Shown piece by piece: positions 46,541-57,471 of a stretch of DNA of 64,000 nt. The translations under genes and the position numbers were made by a program. The DNA is from Dittrichia graveolens (taxonomy: Eukaryota; Streptophyta; Magnoliopsida; Asterales; Asteraceae): contig JARJIL010000008.1 of NCBI GenBank assembly GCA_038502395.1, positions 43,794,001 through 43,858,000 on the forward strand. The letters are read 5' to 3'. Numbering within the stretch: position 1 is the stretch's first letter; each line of letters starts with the position of its first letter. Below the pieces are notes generated by a model. That model saw only the letters and a program-made list of their open reading frames with translations, did not search any database and was not told the DNA's origin.

Positions 46541-47130
46541 CTTCACCTATAAAGCATAAAGGTCAATTTTCATAGGTAAAGAATAAGAGATTTAGCACAA
46601 ATAGTGAACTTCATTACCTCACTAATATCATCATTATCTTTGAACAAAAAGCGAAAAAAGAAGGAAGCATTTGAACTTAAAAACCTTCGGTTGAAGCTCA
46701 AATGAAAACAACAATATATGAAAACTTTATTCACCTACAAAGCATATATATATATATAAAAGTCAATTTTCATAGGTAAAGAATAAAATATTTAACACAA
46801 ATAGTGAACTTAATTCATTATCTCTGAATAAAAATCGTAGAAAGAAGGAAGCTTTCGAATTTATAAACCTTCGGTTCAAATGTAGTACTATTCTCATTTA
46901 CTTTCTTCACCTACAAAACATAAAGATCAATTTGCATAAGTAAAGAATAAAATATTTAGGACAAATAGTGAACTTCATTTTAACAAAACAAACTACCTCA
47001 CAAACATCGTCATTATCTTTGAACAAAAAGCGAAGAAATAAATAAGGAAGTTTTCGAATTTATAGACCTTCTAGTGGAGCTGAAATGTAGTATTATTATA
47101 GTTGGAGCTCAAATGTAGTACTATTCTCAT
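46541..47130. repeat. Diverged tandem repeat, period about 180 bp, three copies
   Basis: Units begin near 46541, 46729 and 46904 with CTTCACCTAYAAARCATA, then share TCAATTTTCATAGGTAAAGA and GCGAAAAAAGAAGGAAG. Read on the minus strand each unit has a short open stretch (RFLFKDNDD-like), so a triplicated exon of an unknown gene is possible, but the frames are broken. Confidence 0.6.
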
Positions 47131-47779
47131 TTACTTCTACTTATAAATTCTAAGTCATAACCGAAAATATAACTTAATACACATTAGAATAAATCGGAAG
47201 AACACTAATTGCATAATTGTACCTTACATTAATACACTAATTGCATAATTCATATTTTTAGTTGTAACCAACGGTAGGGTATTAACGAAGTACCCTATTT
47301 GCATAACTTTACCTCAAAAATTCATCTTGCTAACACTTTAAGCCCAAACTTCTAATTTGGTGACACATCGTTCACCCACCCATCCTAATTAACTTAGATT
47401 CAAAAATTAGAGATCAATGAAGGATGGCATATGGGATGGAAAAGTTATTAAGTTATAAGAGATATAGAGGGGACGCTTATTATTTGGGTTTGGTTCATCA
47501 AAATTTATCCAAATTGTCATGTTTTACTATTGTATGTATTGGACTTAAAAAATTTCTATAGTGTATCAAACATGTAATTTGTCGTTATTGTGTGTATTAA
47601 ACTTTCTATTTTATGTACTTAACTTGTAAGTTTTTTAATTTTTTATGAAACCAAAATACATATAATAGCAACAAAGTAAAAGTTTGATACACATAATAAA
47701 AACTTTTAAAGTTCGATACACAATAGCAAAACATGACGACTTTAATACATTTTAGTCACGTGTCTAGATCAACCACACC
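47131..47779. other. Intergenic
   Basis: Two partial copies of an imperfect inverted repeat around ACTTAAAAAATTTC / AAAGTTTGATACACATAATA (47560-47710). Nothing else. Confidence 0.4.
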
Positions 47780-47782
47780 TTA

Positions 47783-48084
47783 GAGTATTAGTAACTCTTA
47801 CTTTCTACCACACCTACCGCACTGCTACATCGGCTTTTCACTATCACCACTGAGATTCATAGTGGTTACTATACATCACACTAAATTTTGGGTCCCACAT
47901 TATTTATTAATTTCTTATTTAATAATTATTAAAAATATATAACTAAAATTTTAAGTAGGATTTAACATGTACAAAAAACTAAAAAATAAAAAAAGTGCTA
48001 TCCTTCTCTTCCCCCATGAGGTGCAGACGCCGATTGCCACCATAACAGTGTGGTGGTATGGTTAGTAAAGTGAGTAAAACGCTC
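47783..48084. mobile_element. Possible Harbinger-type MITE, 302 bp
   Basis: Ends GAGTATTAGTAACTC and (reverse) GAGCGTTTTACTCAC are alike over about 30 bp. Flanking trinucleotides TTA and TTC only partly match. The size and TA-rich middle resemble 33984-34295. Confidence 0.4.
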
Positions 48085-48372
48085 TTCATCCACCCCGTTT
48101 GACCCCTTTTCCATATCGTATACTCTTATTCTCTCAATTTCAAATTTCCCAAAATTAGGGTTTTAGCGAGGCTTCCTCTGTATCGCTCCCTGTCGCCTTT
48201 CTTTTTTCAATTTGAAATCCTTCCCAATATTAGGGGTTTAGGTTGACCTCATTTCTAGCATCTTAATTCTTCTAATCCTAATTCTTCACAATCGATAGTT
48301 TGTTAATGGTTTAGAATGATTACAATGGTGGCCGTGAAAGTTGTATACTAATAACGCCGGTGATTTCTAGCG

Positions 48373-48448
48373 ATGGCTTCATCAACACAGATTTTCCAAT
48401 CAGCGGTGACCACATCTTCAATCTTCAGTTTTTTGTTCCGGTCTCAAG
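48373..48448 (+). pseudogene. Orphan first exon
   Basis: A typical gene start with a normal-GC leader (48100-48370) and ATG at 48373 encoding MASSTQIFQSAVTTSSIFSF, Ser/Thr-rich with no acidic residue (transit-peptide-like), and a good donor CTCAAG|GTAAAT. No second exon follows: 370 bp downstream a CACTA end begins. The gene may have been cut by the insertion; its identity is unknown. Confidence 0.4.
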
Positions 48449-48821
48449 GTAAATTTTGACATTTTCGATTTGCTTATTCATCTCCTTCCCTAAAGAAACG
48501 TTATCTTATGAACAATGTTTTTGTGCTTCTACTTCCATCTATAGCTTTATCTCTTCGTATTAGTAGTTGCAGTGAAGAGATCTGTGAGGTTGTTTGATTA
48601 AATTACTAATTTTGCTTTCTTTCTATACCTATTTAGGCTTTTTGCAAATTGTGTTGATAATTAATTAAACAATTAACATTAGAGGAATTTGTGGTGAATT
48701 TTTATGGCTGTTTTGTCGAGATTATGTTGATAACCTAACCTGCTACTGATTACTTTTCCAAGTGAATGATGTTTGACATTCTTAATTAATGAGCAAATAA
48801 CAACTTCATTTATAGTGCACA

Positions 48822-50455
48822 CACTATAAAAAAATGCTATTTATTGACACAAAATTTTAGTGGCATTTGAATTTATGCCATTAATTTACATTTTCAGTGG
48901 CACTTTGTATATGCCACTAAAAGAATAAATGATTTTAATGGTATTTTATGTCTTATGCCACTAATATATAAAATTAATAATGACATAAAAGTTTAATATG
49001 CCACTAACACATCTTAAAATTTATGACACATTTTCATAATATACCACTAAATGTAAAACTTAATATAAAAGATTAAAATTTTTTACTTTTTCATTCCCTC
49101 TCTTCATTATTGGTTCCCTCCATCGATTAAAATGGGTGAACAAAAAGTGGCATTATAAATTCCCTTATACAAATGTTCACTTTGACTAAAACTTTCTCCA
49201 CTTACTTGCTCCTCATACACAATGCCCTAAACTTCCCCTTCTCAACTTTGAAGCTGCTGCAATCGATTTCAAAATGGAGCTTCCTTCCTCATGAACAATT
49301 TACTTTAAAACTCTTGCAATCATATTTAATCCTAGAAAAATACTTTAGTTCCTCATATATGATTGACCACAATCTCCAAAGCTGTCCCAATCAATTTCAA
49401 TTTCGTTTATGTGGTGAAATTTTCCGGCAATTGAATTCACCCGCTCCACGAATTGTCCGGCTTATAGGAGCACACAAGACCAAAGAAACTCTCAATTTGA
49501 ACCTTCTAGAGCATAAAGGTACTACATTTTTCTAAATTAAAAAAAACCCACTTTTTAGTTGTAGTTGAAATAAGAGATTAGGCAACCATGCGTATAGCTT
49601 TTGTTGGGTTTCTTTGACCTACCCACCAAGTGTTTGTTTATTTGCTTCTGGTTTGGAATGATCCAATTGTTTATTTTCCTCTGTTTATTTATCATGCTTA
49701 TGGAAATGTCCATGTGTTTATTATGGCTCGATGGGAAAGAGTATGTGTGTGTATACAAATATTAATTGTCTTTAAGAATATATACAAATAATAATTGTCT
49801 TGCATTCTTTTCATTTTTTAGGTTTAACACATCACAGGTTGGCAAGAAGATTATTAGAAATTTCAAGAATATGTATCATGGTCCTTGGGCAACATGGGCG
49901 GATGTTGACCATCACTCCAAGAAGCGGATGTGGGAACGTCTCTTCGTTGAGCCTTAACATTGTTGATAACATAATTTTAATGTTGTTTTGAAGTAATTTG
50001 CTTAAATTAATTATTGATTTAATGTGCAGAACATGTATACATGGGATCGTGACGTGAACGAACTAATTTATGAAGCATGGGAGAAGCACTTGTAGTTGAG
50101 GATGCCTAACATCATGTCGGGTGCTCGATCTAAAGCACTAAAAGAGGCCAAAAATGCTGGTGCAGTTTTTTTATGATGATGAGTTATCGGTTCTCCTTCT
50201 TTATAACAGAACATGAATGAAGCACAAGTACTGGGTCACACTTATTAATGAGAAATGGACAATGATCGATGGAAAAAGTATCAAAAGTGGGAAAAAATCG
50301 AAATAGCCAAGTAGGTGGGAAGGTTGCAAAACACACGGGTGGTTCCCGTAGCCTTACCCATACTAGGTTGTATTTAGTAAGATATGTTAATTTTGTAACT
50401 TCAATAAAATGGCACCATAATCTTGATCTAAATCTTTTTATTTTCATATAGATAA
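48822..50455 (+). mobile_element. CACTA transposon, left end and body
   Basis: Begins CACTATAAAAAAATGC and is followed by sub-terminal TAGTGGCAT / ATGCCACTA repeats to about 49060, like the right end at 36158. A Transposase_24-type gene remnant lies inside at 49822-50452. The right terminus was not found before the gypsy remnant at 50640. Confidence 0.7.
49822..50452 (+). pseudogene. Transposase_24 (Ptta/En/Spm) protein of the CACTA element, decayed
   Basis: Exon 49822-49945 has VGKKIIRNFKNMYHGPWATW and WERLF. After an intron (GTTGAG..TGTGCAG) exon 2 starts at 50030 with NMYTWDRDVNELIYEAWEKH and then TAG. The same frame goes on LRMPNIMSGARSKALKEAKN. A further piece at 50269-50400 has KNRNSQ, then VGGKVAKHTGGSRS, the family's HTGGS block. 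These are the conserved segments of plant Transposase_24 proteins, here interrupted by a stop and frame changes. Confidence 0.7.
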
Positions 50456-50655
50456 TTAATTACTTATGTAGGAGAAAAAAAGAGGCCGCAAGCTGTACCA
50501 AACTCTTTGTACACTATATAAAAAAAAGGTTGACTTCGGAGGAAGGGGATACGTCTGAGAGCATGATACCCAATTTGTTAACCCTAGGGCTAACGATTTT
50601 ATGGTATATTTATCATCGTATCATTTTTTTTATTTAAATTCTTATATATCATATG

Positions 50656-51084
50656 TTAAGTTATCAGATGTAATTTGTAAACATTTGAGATATAAGCTTT
50701 AGCCACTTCTGTTGCAGTGAAAGGATGGCTAAGAGCTATAAAATGAGCCCCCTTGCTCAGGTGATCTACTACTACCAATATAGCATCCTTACCTTGAGAG
50801 TTAGGAAGCACTTCAATAAAATCCATTGCAATATCCTCCCACACACCTTGAGGTATCGGTAGAGGCTGTAGCAAACCCGGAGAAGCAACATTATCCAGTT
50901 TACATTTTAGACATACAATACAATTCCTTACATGTCTTGCTACATCCTTCATAACTTCGGCCAATAAAACAATTGTTTCACTCTTTGTGTTGTTTCTTGC
51001 ACCCTTGAAATGACCTCCTTGTTGTGAATTATGTAGTCGGTTTAAGATATTATTTCTTACTCCTAAGACTTTTCCCACCACCAA
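50656..51084 (-). pseudogene. Element A integrase fragment
   Basis: 142 open codons: H2C2 zinc-binding part (LHNSQQGGHF...CIVCLKC), the PGLLQPLPIPQGVWEDIAMD block, first catalytic Asp in MDFIEVLP, and VVVDHLSKGAHFIALSHPFT. The ORF stops after VYKLHLIT, before the second catalytic Asp. The chromodomain and LTR are absent. Confidence 0.88.
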
Positions 51085-51158
51085 TCTCCCTTTTCTTCTT
51101 AATTCTTGGAAAATCTAGTTATACCTTGGGTGGAGATGTTGGGATATGACTTGAAAGG

Positions 51159-53357
51159 TGTAACATCCTCGATTTGTACCTAGTTGTAAATCGTGTGTGA
51201 GAGTACGTAAGTTAGTAGATAATGTAAAGGGTCCAAGTTGTAAGTTAATTATATACATTTGTGATTAAGTGTTAATTGAATATGTATGTGTATTTTGTGT
51301 AAATTATATGTGAATATATATGTATTAAATCCAGAGGCGGTGCCTCTGGATATGGTTAATATATGTGTGTGTGTGTGTATTGACTAGGATAGTCAAACTT
51401 GGTAAAAACATACAAACACACACAACCACGTACACTTTTTCTCTCTCGTGTCTCTCTCTCGGATTCTTGAAGATTTGGAGATTTGGTGATTGTTCAATCA
51501 AACAAGGTAAACATCTGTTTGTTGCAAAGCTTAAACGTGTTTTAAGTTGGTTGTAGTATTTGAATCATGATTAAAATCTGAATTCTTGCAAAACTCCATT
51601 AATGAGCATACAAGCTTACTTTGAAAGTAAGTTTGGTATGTTTGATGTTTTTAAGAAGGTATTGTTGTGTTTTTAAGATTCATATAGTCGATATATGAAG
51701 CTCTAATGTGTTTTAGATATAAAACTAACGAGAATGAATTCTGGAGATGGAAGAAAGAAGGTGGCGGAATTTCAGTATGTTGAATGTGTCGGATTCTGAG
51801 ACATGCAAGTGTCGGAATCCGGAAGTTTATCAAATCCGCAAGTTTGTCAAAATCCGCTAATGTGTCGGAATCCGCAATTTGTTGGATTTCACATACATGT
51901 CGGATTTCCTTGTATTTGTCGGATTCCGCTAGATTGTCAAATCCATAAGTCAAAGATGTCAAGTATTGGAATCCGATGATGTGTCGGATTCCTTTGTGTG
52001 TCGGATTCCGATGGTGTATAGGATTTCCCCATGTATTGGATTCCGCTAGTCCGGATTCTACTAAGTGTACAACTGTCGGATTTCCTAAAATCCGCATGAG
52101 AGTGTCGGATTTCCTATAATCCGACAGTTTTGTCGGATTTATGTTAGGTATGGATTTGGAGTCCTTATGTTTGTTTAATAGTTATTCCTTGTATATAAAG
52201 ATGATTAATGTAAGTAATAATGTCTAGGTGAACCTGTTGTACTAAGTAAAGCTGGAGTAAAATAACTATTTGTTCTAAGCTACTCAGGTGAGTACCGACT
52301 TCCGTAAACCTCAGTAGAGGAAGACTGACTTGTTAAATGTATTGCATGTAATGTAATGATGTTTTAAGTGCATGTAAGTTTAAAAGTAGATGCATAAGCA
52401 TTGCCATGCTATTTTAATGCACTAGACCATGTTATTTATTGAATGTAAATTAAGTGTATGCCAGCGGAATCCAGAATTGGAGCCGCCTAGTTAAGATGAA
52501 TGATATGTATGTTAGGGATCTAGACTTGATTCATAATGATGAAATGAATGTAAATGCATGCTTAATGAATGAAATGAATATGCATGCTAAGTGAATGATC
52601 TAGATTGGATCAGCTATGTGTATGTGAAATGTTCGTGAACAACTGGTGCATGGTTAAGGTCAACACTGTAGTTGGGTTCCAGGGATCCTTAATCAGGTGA
52701 TTCGGAACTTAACCGTGATTCGAATCATTATCGCGGATCTTAGGTTGTGTAGAACCACCGTGCCTTAACGTGAGATTGTAATCCGCTAGAATACGGTCGG
52801 GATTACTAGGGAACCAATGGTTCCGTAAACGATGCTTGGTGGACTGCTTTATGCTTCCCCACCAGCGCGGATGGTTGTGTCTGGTCCCCCAGTGTATTTT
52901 TATTGAGCAGGACTAGCTATCCTGCAAGAAATTACTTATACTGATCTTATCAGCACACCGCAATGTGATAGGATAGCATTGTATGCTTATTCCTGTAACG
53001 CATGACTTGCTCTAATGATGCTTATGTTAAGTTTTTACTCACTAGCTACGTGTATAGCTAATGGTGCCACATTAATTCTTTTTGCAGATTGAGAATAGGT
53101 TGCCTGGTGAGCTGGGTTGCTTTATGCTGGATATTTTGGATGGAGCACTTTAATTTGTAATGTATCATTATGGTCGGTTTGTATGTAGAGTAACACCAAC
53201 AGTTGATACAAAATTTTGAATGTGAATATTTAATGTAAAACCTTTTGGTTTAAGTTTTCCGCTGCATAACTCAAAGTTATTTAATCATGATTAAGTTCAC
53301 GTTTATTAAAAACGCAAATTTTTGCTAATTTTTGGCATATGCAAAGCCGGTGTTACA
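51159..53357 (+). repeat. Element C: solo gypsy LTR (2.2 kb) inside B's 5' LTR
   Basis: Begins TGTAACATCC, ends CCGGTGTTACA, with exact 5-bp duplication AAAGG (51154-51158 and 53358-53362). No internal domain: a solo LTR. Related to the LTRs of E and F by its ends and by a shared acceptor-like block (53033-53087). A good donor AACAAG|GTAAAC lies at 51507 and an acceptor TTTTTGCAG| at 53087. Carries the TCGGATTCC motif cluster. Confidence 0.87.
51780..52140. repeat. TGTCGGATTCCG motif cluster in LTR C
   Basis: Around twenty variants of TGTCGGATTCCG, in both orientations (TCGGATT, CGGAATCCG, AATCCGACA), at irregular 10-35 bp spacing. Related TCGGATTT words fill part of LTR F. Confidence 0.88.
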
Positions 53358-53362
53358 AAAGG

Positions 53363-53790
53363 CTTGAAAGATATTTGAAACAAGAAAAGGGGTGTGCTCG
53401 ACGTGCAACAGAGGCTCACGGCGTGGGACCTTTCGTGGGTGCTCGGCATGGGAACCTGCACCACGGCGTGGAGTAGGTAGCTTGGAGTCCAAGCTGTGTG
53501 GTGGGTAAGAATCTGTTAATTATGTTAATATATTGTTTCCTAATTTAGCTTAGGGCAACATTTAGGTTTCTTGTTTGGTTATAAATATCAAGCCTAGGGT
53601 TCAGTATATGTATGCGCCTTAGGGTGACATCTTGTAAGCACTTTAGTCATAATAAAAAAATTCTCTCGTTCCTGCCCGTGGACGTAGGTCGTGACCTTGA
53701 CGACTGAACCACGTTATATCTTGGTGTCATGTTTATCTTGTTTTGATATCCGCATCTTTTAACGCTTAAAGGGTGTCTCGATCCCTAACA
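53363..53790 (+). repeat. Element B, 5' LTR, main part
   Basis: Continues the LTR begun at 51137-51158. It contains CACGGCGTG (53417-53425) and the perfect palindrome CCACGGCGTGG (53461-53471), a TATA word GGTTATAAATATC (53577) and ends TCCCTAACA. Confidence 0.9.
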
Positions 53791-53792
53791 AG

Positions 53793-53804
53793 TGGTATCA
53801 GAGC
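53793..53804 (+). other. Primer binding site of element B
   Basis: TGGTATCAGAGC, complementary to initiator Met tRNA, two bases after the LTR. Confidence 0.93.
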
Positions 53805-53805
53805 T

Positions 53806-54063
53806 AGGTTCTCTGGATCGCATATTATTGATTGAAGATCTCAAGCAAAAGCAGGTTCTATGGTTTTGCTGGATGAAGGCACTTCTGGTTCAGCAGGATT
53901 ACACGGCGGCGTTAGAAGGAGAAGATAAACTTCCAGGCGATATGGGGAAGAATGGAAAGAGACGTTCTAGCAAAAGCATGTTTTGCGGTGGTTGAATGAT
54001 AAGGTGTTGTACGAGGAGGTGGATCAAACGACGGCTACTATTCTGTGGGAAAAGGCTAGGTGA
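53806..54063 (+). pseudogene. Element B gag remnant
   Basis: CWMKALLVQQDYTAALEGE is a typical copia gag N-terminal block. After a frame change, LNDKVLYEEVDQTTATILWE continues the same domain to a TGA near 54061. The rest of gag-pol is absent, so the element depended on an autonomous relative. Confidence 0.75.
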
Positions 54064-54289
54064 TAGGCTTTACCAGAATCGGTGTCTATTCCTCCGGATG
54101 TCAAAAGGTTTGCATGTACCGTTCTTACGAAGTCGAGACAACACAGGTGGAGATGATCTCCAGTGAAATCACCTGATGGGGTGTCGGACTTCGTGGCTCG
54201 TGTAAGGAGGTAGTCCCGTCGGGAAGGTTGGTAGGTAAGAGACGGTTCTTTGATGATCTCTGGTTGACTAGTAGAAGAGATTTCAAGTC

Positions 54290-54300
54290 AAGGGGGAGAT
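54290..54300 (+). other. Polypurine tract of element B
   Basis: AAGGGGGAGAT immediately before the 3' LTR. Confidence 0.85.
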
Positions 54301-54748
54301 TGTTGGGATATGACTTGAAAGGCTTGGAAGATATTTGAAACAAGAAAAGGGGTGTGCTCGACGTGCAACATAGGCTCACGGCGTGGGGCCTTTCATTGGT
54401 GATCGGCGTGGGTACCTACTCCACGGTGTGGAGTAGGTAGCCTGGAGTCCAAGCTGTGTGGCAGCTGAGAATCTCTTAATTATCTTAATATATTGTTTCC
54501 TAATTTAGATTATGGCAACATTTAGGTTTCTTTTTTTGTTATAAATATTAAGCCTAGGGTTCTGTCATATGTATGCGCCTTAGGGTGATATCTTGTAAAC
54601 ACTTTAGTCATAATAAATAAATCTCTGGTTCTGCCCGTGGACGTAGGTCGTGACCCTGACGACCGAACCACGTTATATCTCGGGTCATGTTTATCTTGTG
54701 TTGTTATCCGCATCTTTTAACGCTTGAAGGGTGTCTCGATCCCTAACA
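54301..54748 (+). repeat. Element B, 3' LTR
   Basis: TGTTGGGATATGAC ... CCCTAACA. It contains a hairpin with perfect 12-bp arms (TACCTACTCCAC / GTGGAGTAGGTA, loop GGT, 54413-54439). Confidence 0.92.
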
Positions 54749-54753
54749 GGAGA

Positions 54754-55430
54754 CTTGGAATTTCTTGCAACTCCCTTATAATTTTAACCATAGTAGGGTC
54801 AAATTGCCATGATTCCTAAATTTTCTGCCTTCAATTTGAATAAATGTTGGATAATACTATCTGAAGTAGCTCTTCATGAGTCACCCGTGATAATGCATCA
54901 TCTCCTTTATATCAACTCCCTTCTTGTATACTATCTCATAGTCATACCCCAATAGTTTTGAAAGCCATTTTTGTTGGAAGGGAGTGGCAACTAGATTTTC
55001 AAACCGAGGTTTGAGACTTTATTAACCTATTCATATAACAAAGTGGCAATCCATCCGATATTGTTGCCATTTCTTCACTGTATGTATAATGGCAATCAAT
55101 GCTTTCTCATAAGTGAATAGAGATGCAAATTTTGGAGACAAAGCCTTGCTGATAAACGCAACACGATAAACCTTTTGTAAACTGCCCAATTCCACAATCC
55201 GAGGCATGTGTCTCGACCACAAAAGGAGTGTTAAAATCAGGTAAAGTAAGTACCGGCGGATGTAGCATGGCTTCTTTAAGAGTTTGAAAAGCGGTTATGG
55301 CCTTGTTACTCCAATTAAAGGCATCTTTCTTCAATAATAGAGTCAACGGTTTGGCGAGTTGACCATAGTTTTTTATGAATCGACGGTAGTACTTTGTCAA
55401 TTCGAGGAACCCTCTATGCTGCTTTAAGTT
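54754..55430 (-). pseudogene. Element A RT C-terminus and RNase H
   Basis: LTKYYRRFIKNYGQLAKPLT, then KDAFNWSNKAITAFQTLKEA and VLTLPDFNTPFVVETHASD (55400-55210) mark the end of RT and the start of RNase H, whose usual ETDASD is ETHASD. After a frame change FISKALSPKFASLFTYEKAL and KKWQQYRMDCHFVI (55130-55031) continue RNase H. The remaining stretch to 54754 is decayed linker. Confidence 0.85.
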
Positions 55431-55440
55431 GCTTGGTTAT

Positions 55441-55740
55441 TGTGATTTTTCTCTCGATGAAGGCTTGGTATGTATGTGAGTCATGTTTGCAAATAAAGAT
55501 CAAATACGAACACAAAGTATAGGCTTTATGTAGAACACCAAATCACCAACTATTATGAATTCACCCAGGAATACATATTTGGAAATATATAAAATGGAAT
55601 GTATATATAGTAGAGGGTGGCAACAATTTCATGGTGGTTGGTGACTTAACTACCGGCGGCAGTTAATGGTGGTGGTGCCGCCTATAGTTCCCGCAAAACT
55701 ATATGCATACACTTATATGATTAAATAATTAATTCTAACA
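55441..55740 (-). repeat. Element D, 3' LTR (300 bp)
   Basis: Plus strand TGTGATTTTTCTCTCG ... AATTCTAACA. It matches 57116-57466 but lacks about 50 bp near its end. The minus strand has AGGGAAGTGAA (polypurine tract, 55741-55751) directly before it. Confidence 0.88.
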
Positions 55741-55814
55741 TTCACTTCCCTAATTATTTAATCATGAAATCAGCCTCCTTCTTTTTCTTCAATTGATGAT
55801 AAAATCATCATCGA

Positions 55815-57022
55815 TCATCTTTTCAACTTGATCGGCTTCGGTTTTGTAGACTTCAATTCCGGGGTCTTCCTCTTTTCCTCGAGTGCTATGACGTCTTGAG
55901 TTTCCACATGAGTGTAAGCAACATCATGGCTACAACCATTGATCCCTTGTGAGCGGATGTTGTCCGGACCAACTAGTTGGCCACTATCAACTATTGGTTT
56001 AAGTTCACTCAACGATTGACCAAACCTTTGTTGGCGAAAAACGAAAAATTCTTGTGGAAATGCTAAGTATTGGATGTACAAACTTTGGAAGTTTCCCCCA
56101 TATTCTTCCAGATATCCAAAGCTCCTTGCGATATCGTCTCAATCTCCTTCTTTAGTTATAGTATCATATCCACCCGAGTTTGAGACTAACTTGTAAAGAT
56201 CAAATAGGCAAATAACACACCCTATCCTTGTTGACTAATGTCATGAGGAAGTAAAGTCAGCAAAGTTCTTGATGTCAATTGGTATTATTTTCCCATTGAA
56301 TTCAAGAAAACTTTCTTTGGCATCTTTTTGCTTATCTTCGAGTTTGTAATTCATTTGAATTTGACAATGTTTTCCAATGTGTTCAATAGTGCATGTGTTT
56401 CCTTCCACATTTATTTCAAAGCCTTGTAGTACAAGTTGTTTCATGCTTAGAACATTAATGTTGATTCCGGGCGCATAGCCAACGTATGGGACGGTAAAGA
56501 ACCCATCTTCATTCTCTATTTCAACTTCTCCTAAACCAATAATGGAGACCGTACCACATTCCTCTTCATGTATCAAGTTGCACTTCTTCATTGATATGAA
56601 CAAATCCTTCTCCGAGTGGTGGGACATCCTCGTGTTTATATACCAAATCCTATTCCATACTCCTAGATCTGATCCTTTTAACATGTAATCCCCATTGATT
56701 ATGATCTGATCAACATGTGTTTGCTTCAAAGGTTCCTCGATTTGTAGTGCTTCTTTCTTAAAGATTTTGATGGGCACTCACATGCAAAATGTCCAAACAA
56801 ATGACATCGATAGCATTTTTCTTTTCGGATCCGTGTATCTCCAATCTCCCCATTTATATGCCAATCTTTAAGGAGGTTTGCAAGTTCATTACATCTTCTT
56901 CCATGTTTTTTCAGCCCTCCTAATTTTCTTCCCTGTGTTTTCAATGCCTTCGACGTTCTTACCTTTAAATTCCTTGCAAAAGAATTTTCTATATTTCGTA
57001 GTTTCGAAGTTCCTGCAACCAT
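55815..57022 (-). pseudogene. CCHC knuckle - protease-like - ARID protein of element D
   Basis: From the ATG at 57022 (MVAGTSKLRN) the minus strand encodes a basic segment and a retroviral-type knuckle CYRCHLFGHFACEC. A one-base frameshift near 56765 leads into a domain like the copia protease (VWNRIWYINTRMSHHSEKDL ... APGININVLSMKQLVLQGF). Where the protease has Asp-Ser-Gly there is Asn-Thr-Arg, so it cannot be catalytic. After TGA and TAG (56241 region) the same frame continues FDLYKLVSNSGGYDTITKEG, TGA, DDIARSFG ... SLYIQYLAFPQEFF, an ARID DNA-binding domain (helices LYxLVxxxGGY, W/*DDIARxxG, LYIQYL). It ends with a basic tail (KPKPIKLKR). Three in-frame stops and one frameshift make this copy a pseudogene. 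The ancestral product would be a nucleic-acid-binding Gag-like protein with sequence-biased DNA binding (inference). Confidence 0.75.
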
Positions 57023-57103
57023 TATTTTTGCATTTTCTGCAGACCGAAGAATCGAAGGTTCTGCTATGATGTTTTCTATTTTCAAGGAAGGATCGAGCCT
57101 TGG

Positions 57104-57115
57104 GCTCTGATACCA
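57104..57115 (-). other. Primer binding site of element D
   Basis: The minus strand reads TGGTATCAGAGC, directly adjoining the 5' LTR. Confidence 0.93.
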
Positions 57116-57466
57116 TGTTGAATTTTCTCTCGATGAAGGCTTGGTATGTATGTGAGTCATGTTTGCAAATAAAGATAAAATACAAAAACAAAGTATAAGC
57201 TTTATGTAGAACACCAAATCACCAACTATTATGAATTCACCCAGGAATACGTATTCAGAAATACATCAAATGGTACGTATATATAGTGGAGGGTGGCGGC
57301 AGTTTCATGGTGGTTGGTGACTTAACTGCCGGTGGCAGTTAATGGTGGTGGCGCCGCCTATAGTTCCCGCCAAACTATATAGATACACTTGTGTTTATAC
57401 AAATAATTACATATAATAAATAATAGTCTTAAATATGAACTTATGATTAAATAATTAATTCTAACA
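57116..57466 (-). repeat. Element D, 5' LTR (351 bp)
   Basis: Plus strand TGTTGAATTTTCTCTCG ... AATTCTAACA. Confidence 0.9.
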
Positions 57467-57471
57467 ATTAT

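Larger units (their letters stand above)
51137..54748 (+). mobile_element. Element B: small non-autonomous copia element
   Basis: LTRs 51137-53790 (450 bp once the nested LTR C with its duplicate is discounted) and 54301-54748 (448 bp), with a 510-bp interior holding a tRNA-iMet primer site, a gag remnant and a polypurine tract. The 5-bp duplication GGAGA is exact (51132-51136 and 54749-54753). No protease, integrase or RT. LTRs differ by scattered bases, so it is not very recent. Confidence 0.9.
55441..57466 (-). mobile_element. Element D: small LTR element with CCHC, protease-like and ARID domains
   Basis: 2,026 bp, minus strand, with LTRs 55441-55740 and 57116-57466, an iMet primer site, polypurine tract, and flanks GTTAT (55436-55440) and ATTAT (57467-57471), a 4/5 target duplication. 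The only coding content is one decayed ORF (55815-57022). No integrase or RT, so it was mobilised in trans. It splits the RT of element A. Confidence 0.85.

Noticed and set aside
36158..48822. One large CACTA element bounded by the two CACTA ends
   Set aside because: The end at 36158 is a right terminus and the one at 48822 a left terminus, so they point away from the enclosed segment; they belong to two different copies.
49173..49535. 120-codon ORF in the CACTA element
   Set aside because: Leu/Phe/Ser-rich without a known motif; it may be part of a second CACTA gene, but I could not support it.
51365..52097. ORFs in LTR C, including a 148-codon minus-strand ORF
   Set aside because: The minus ORF is built from the degenerate TCGGATT motif cluster (repeating SDT/NPT-like words) and no domain is present.
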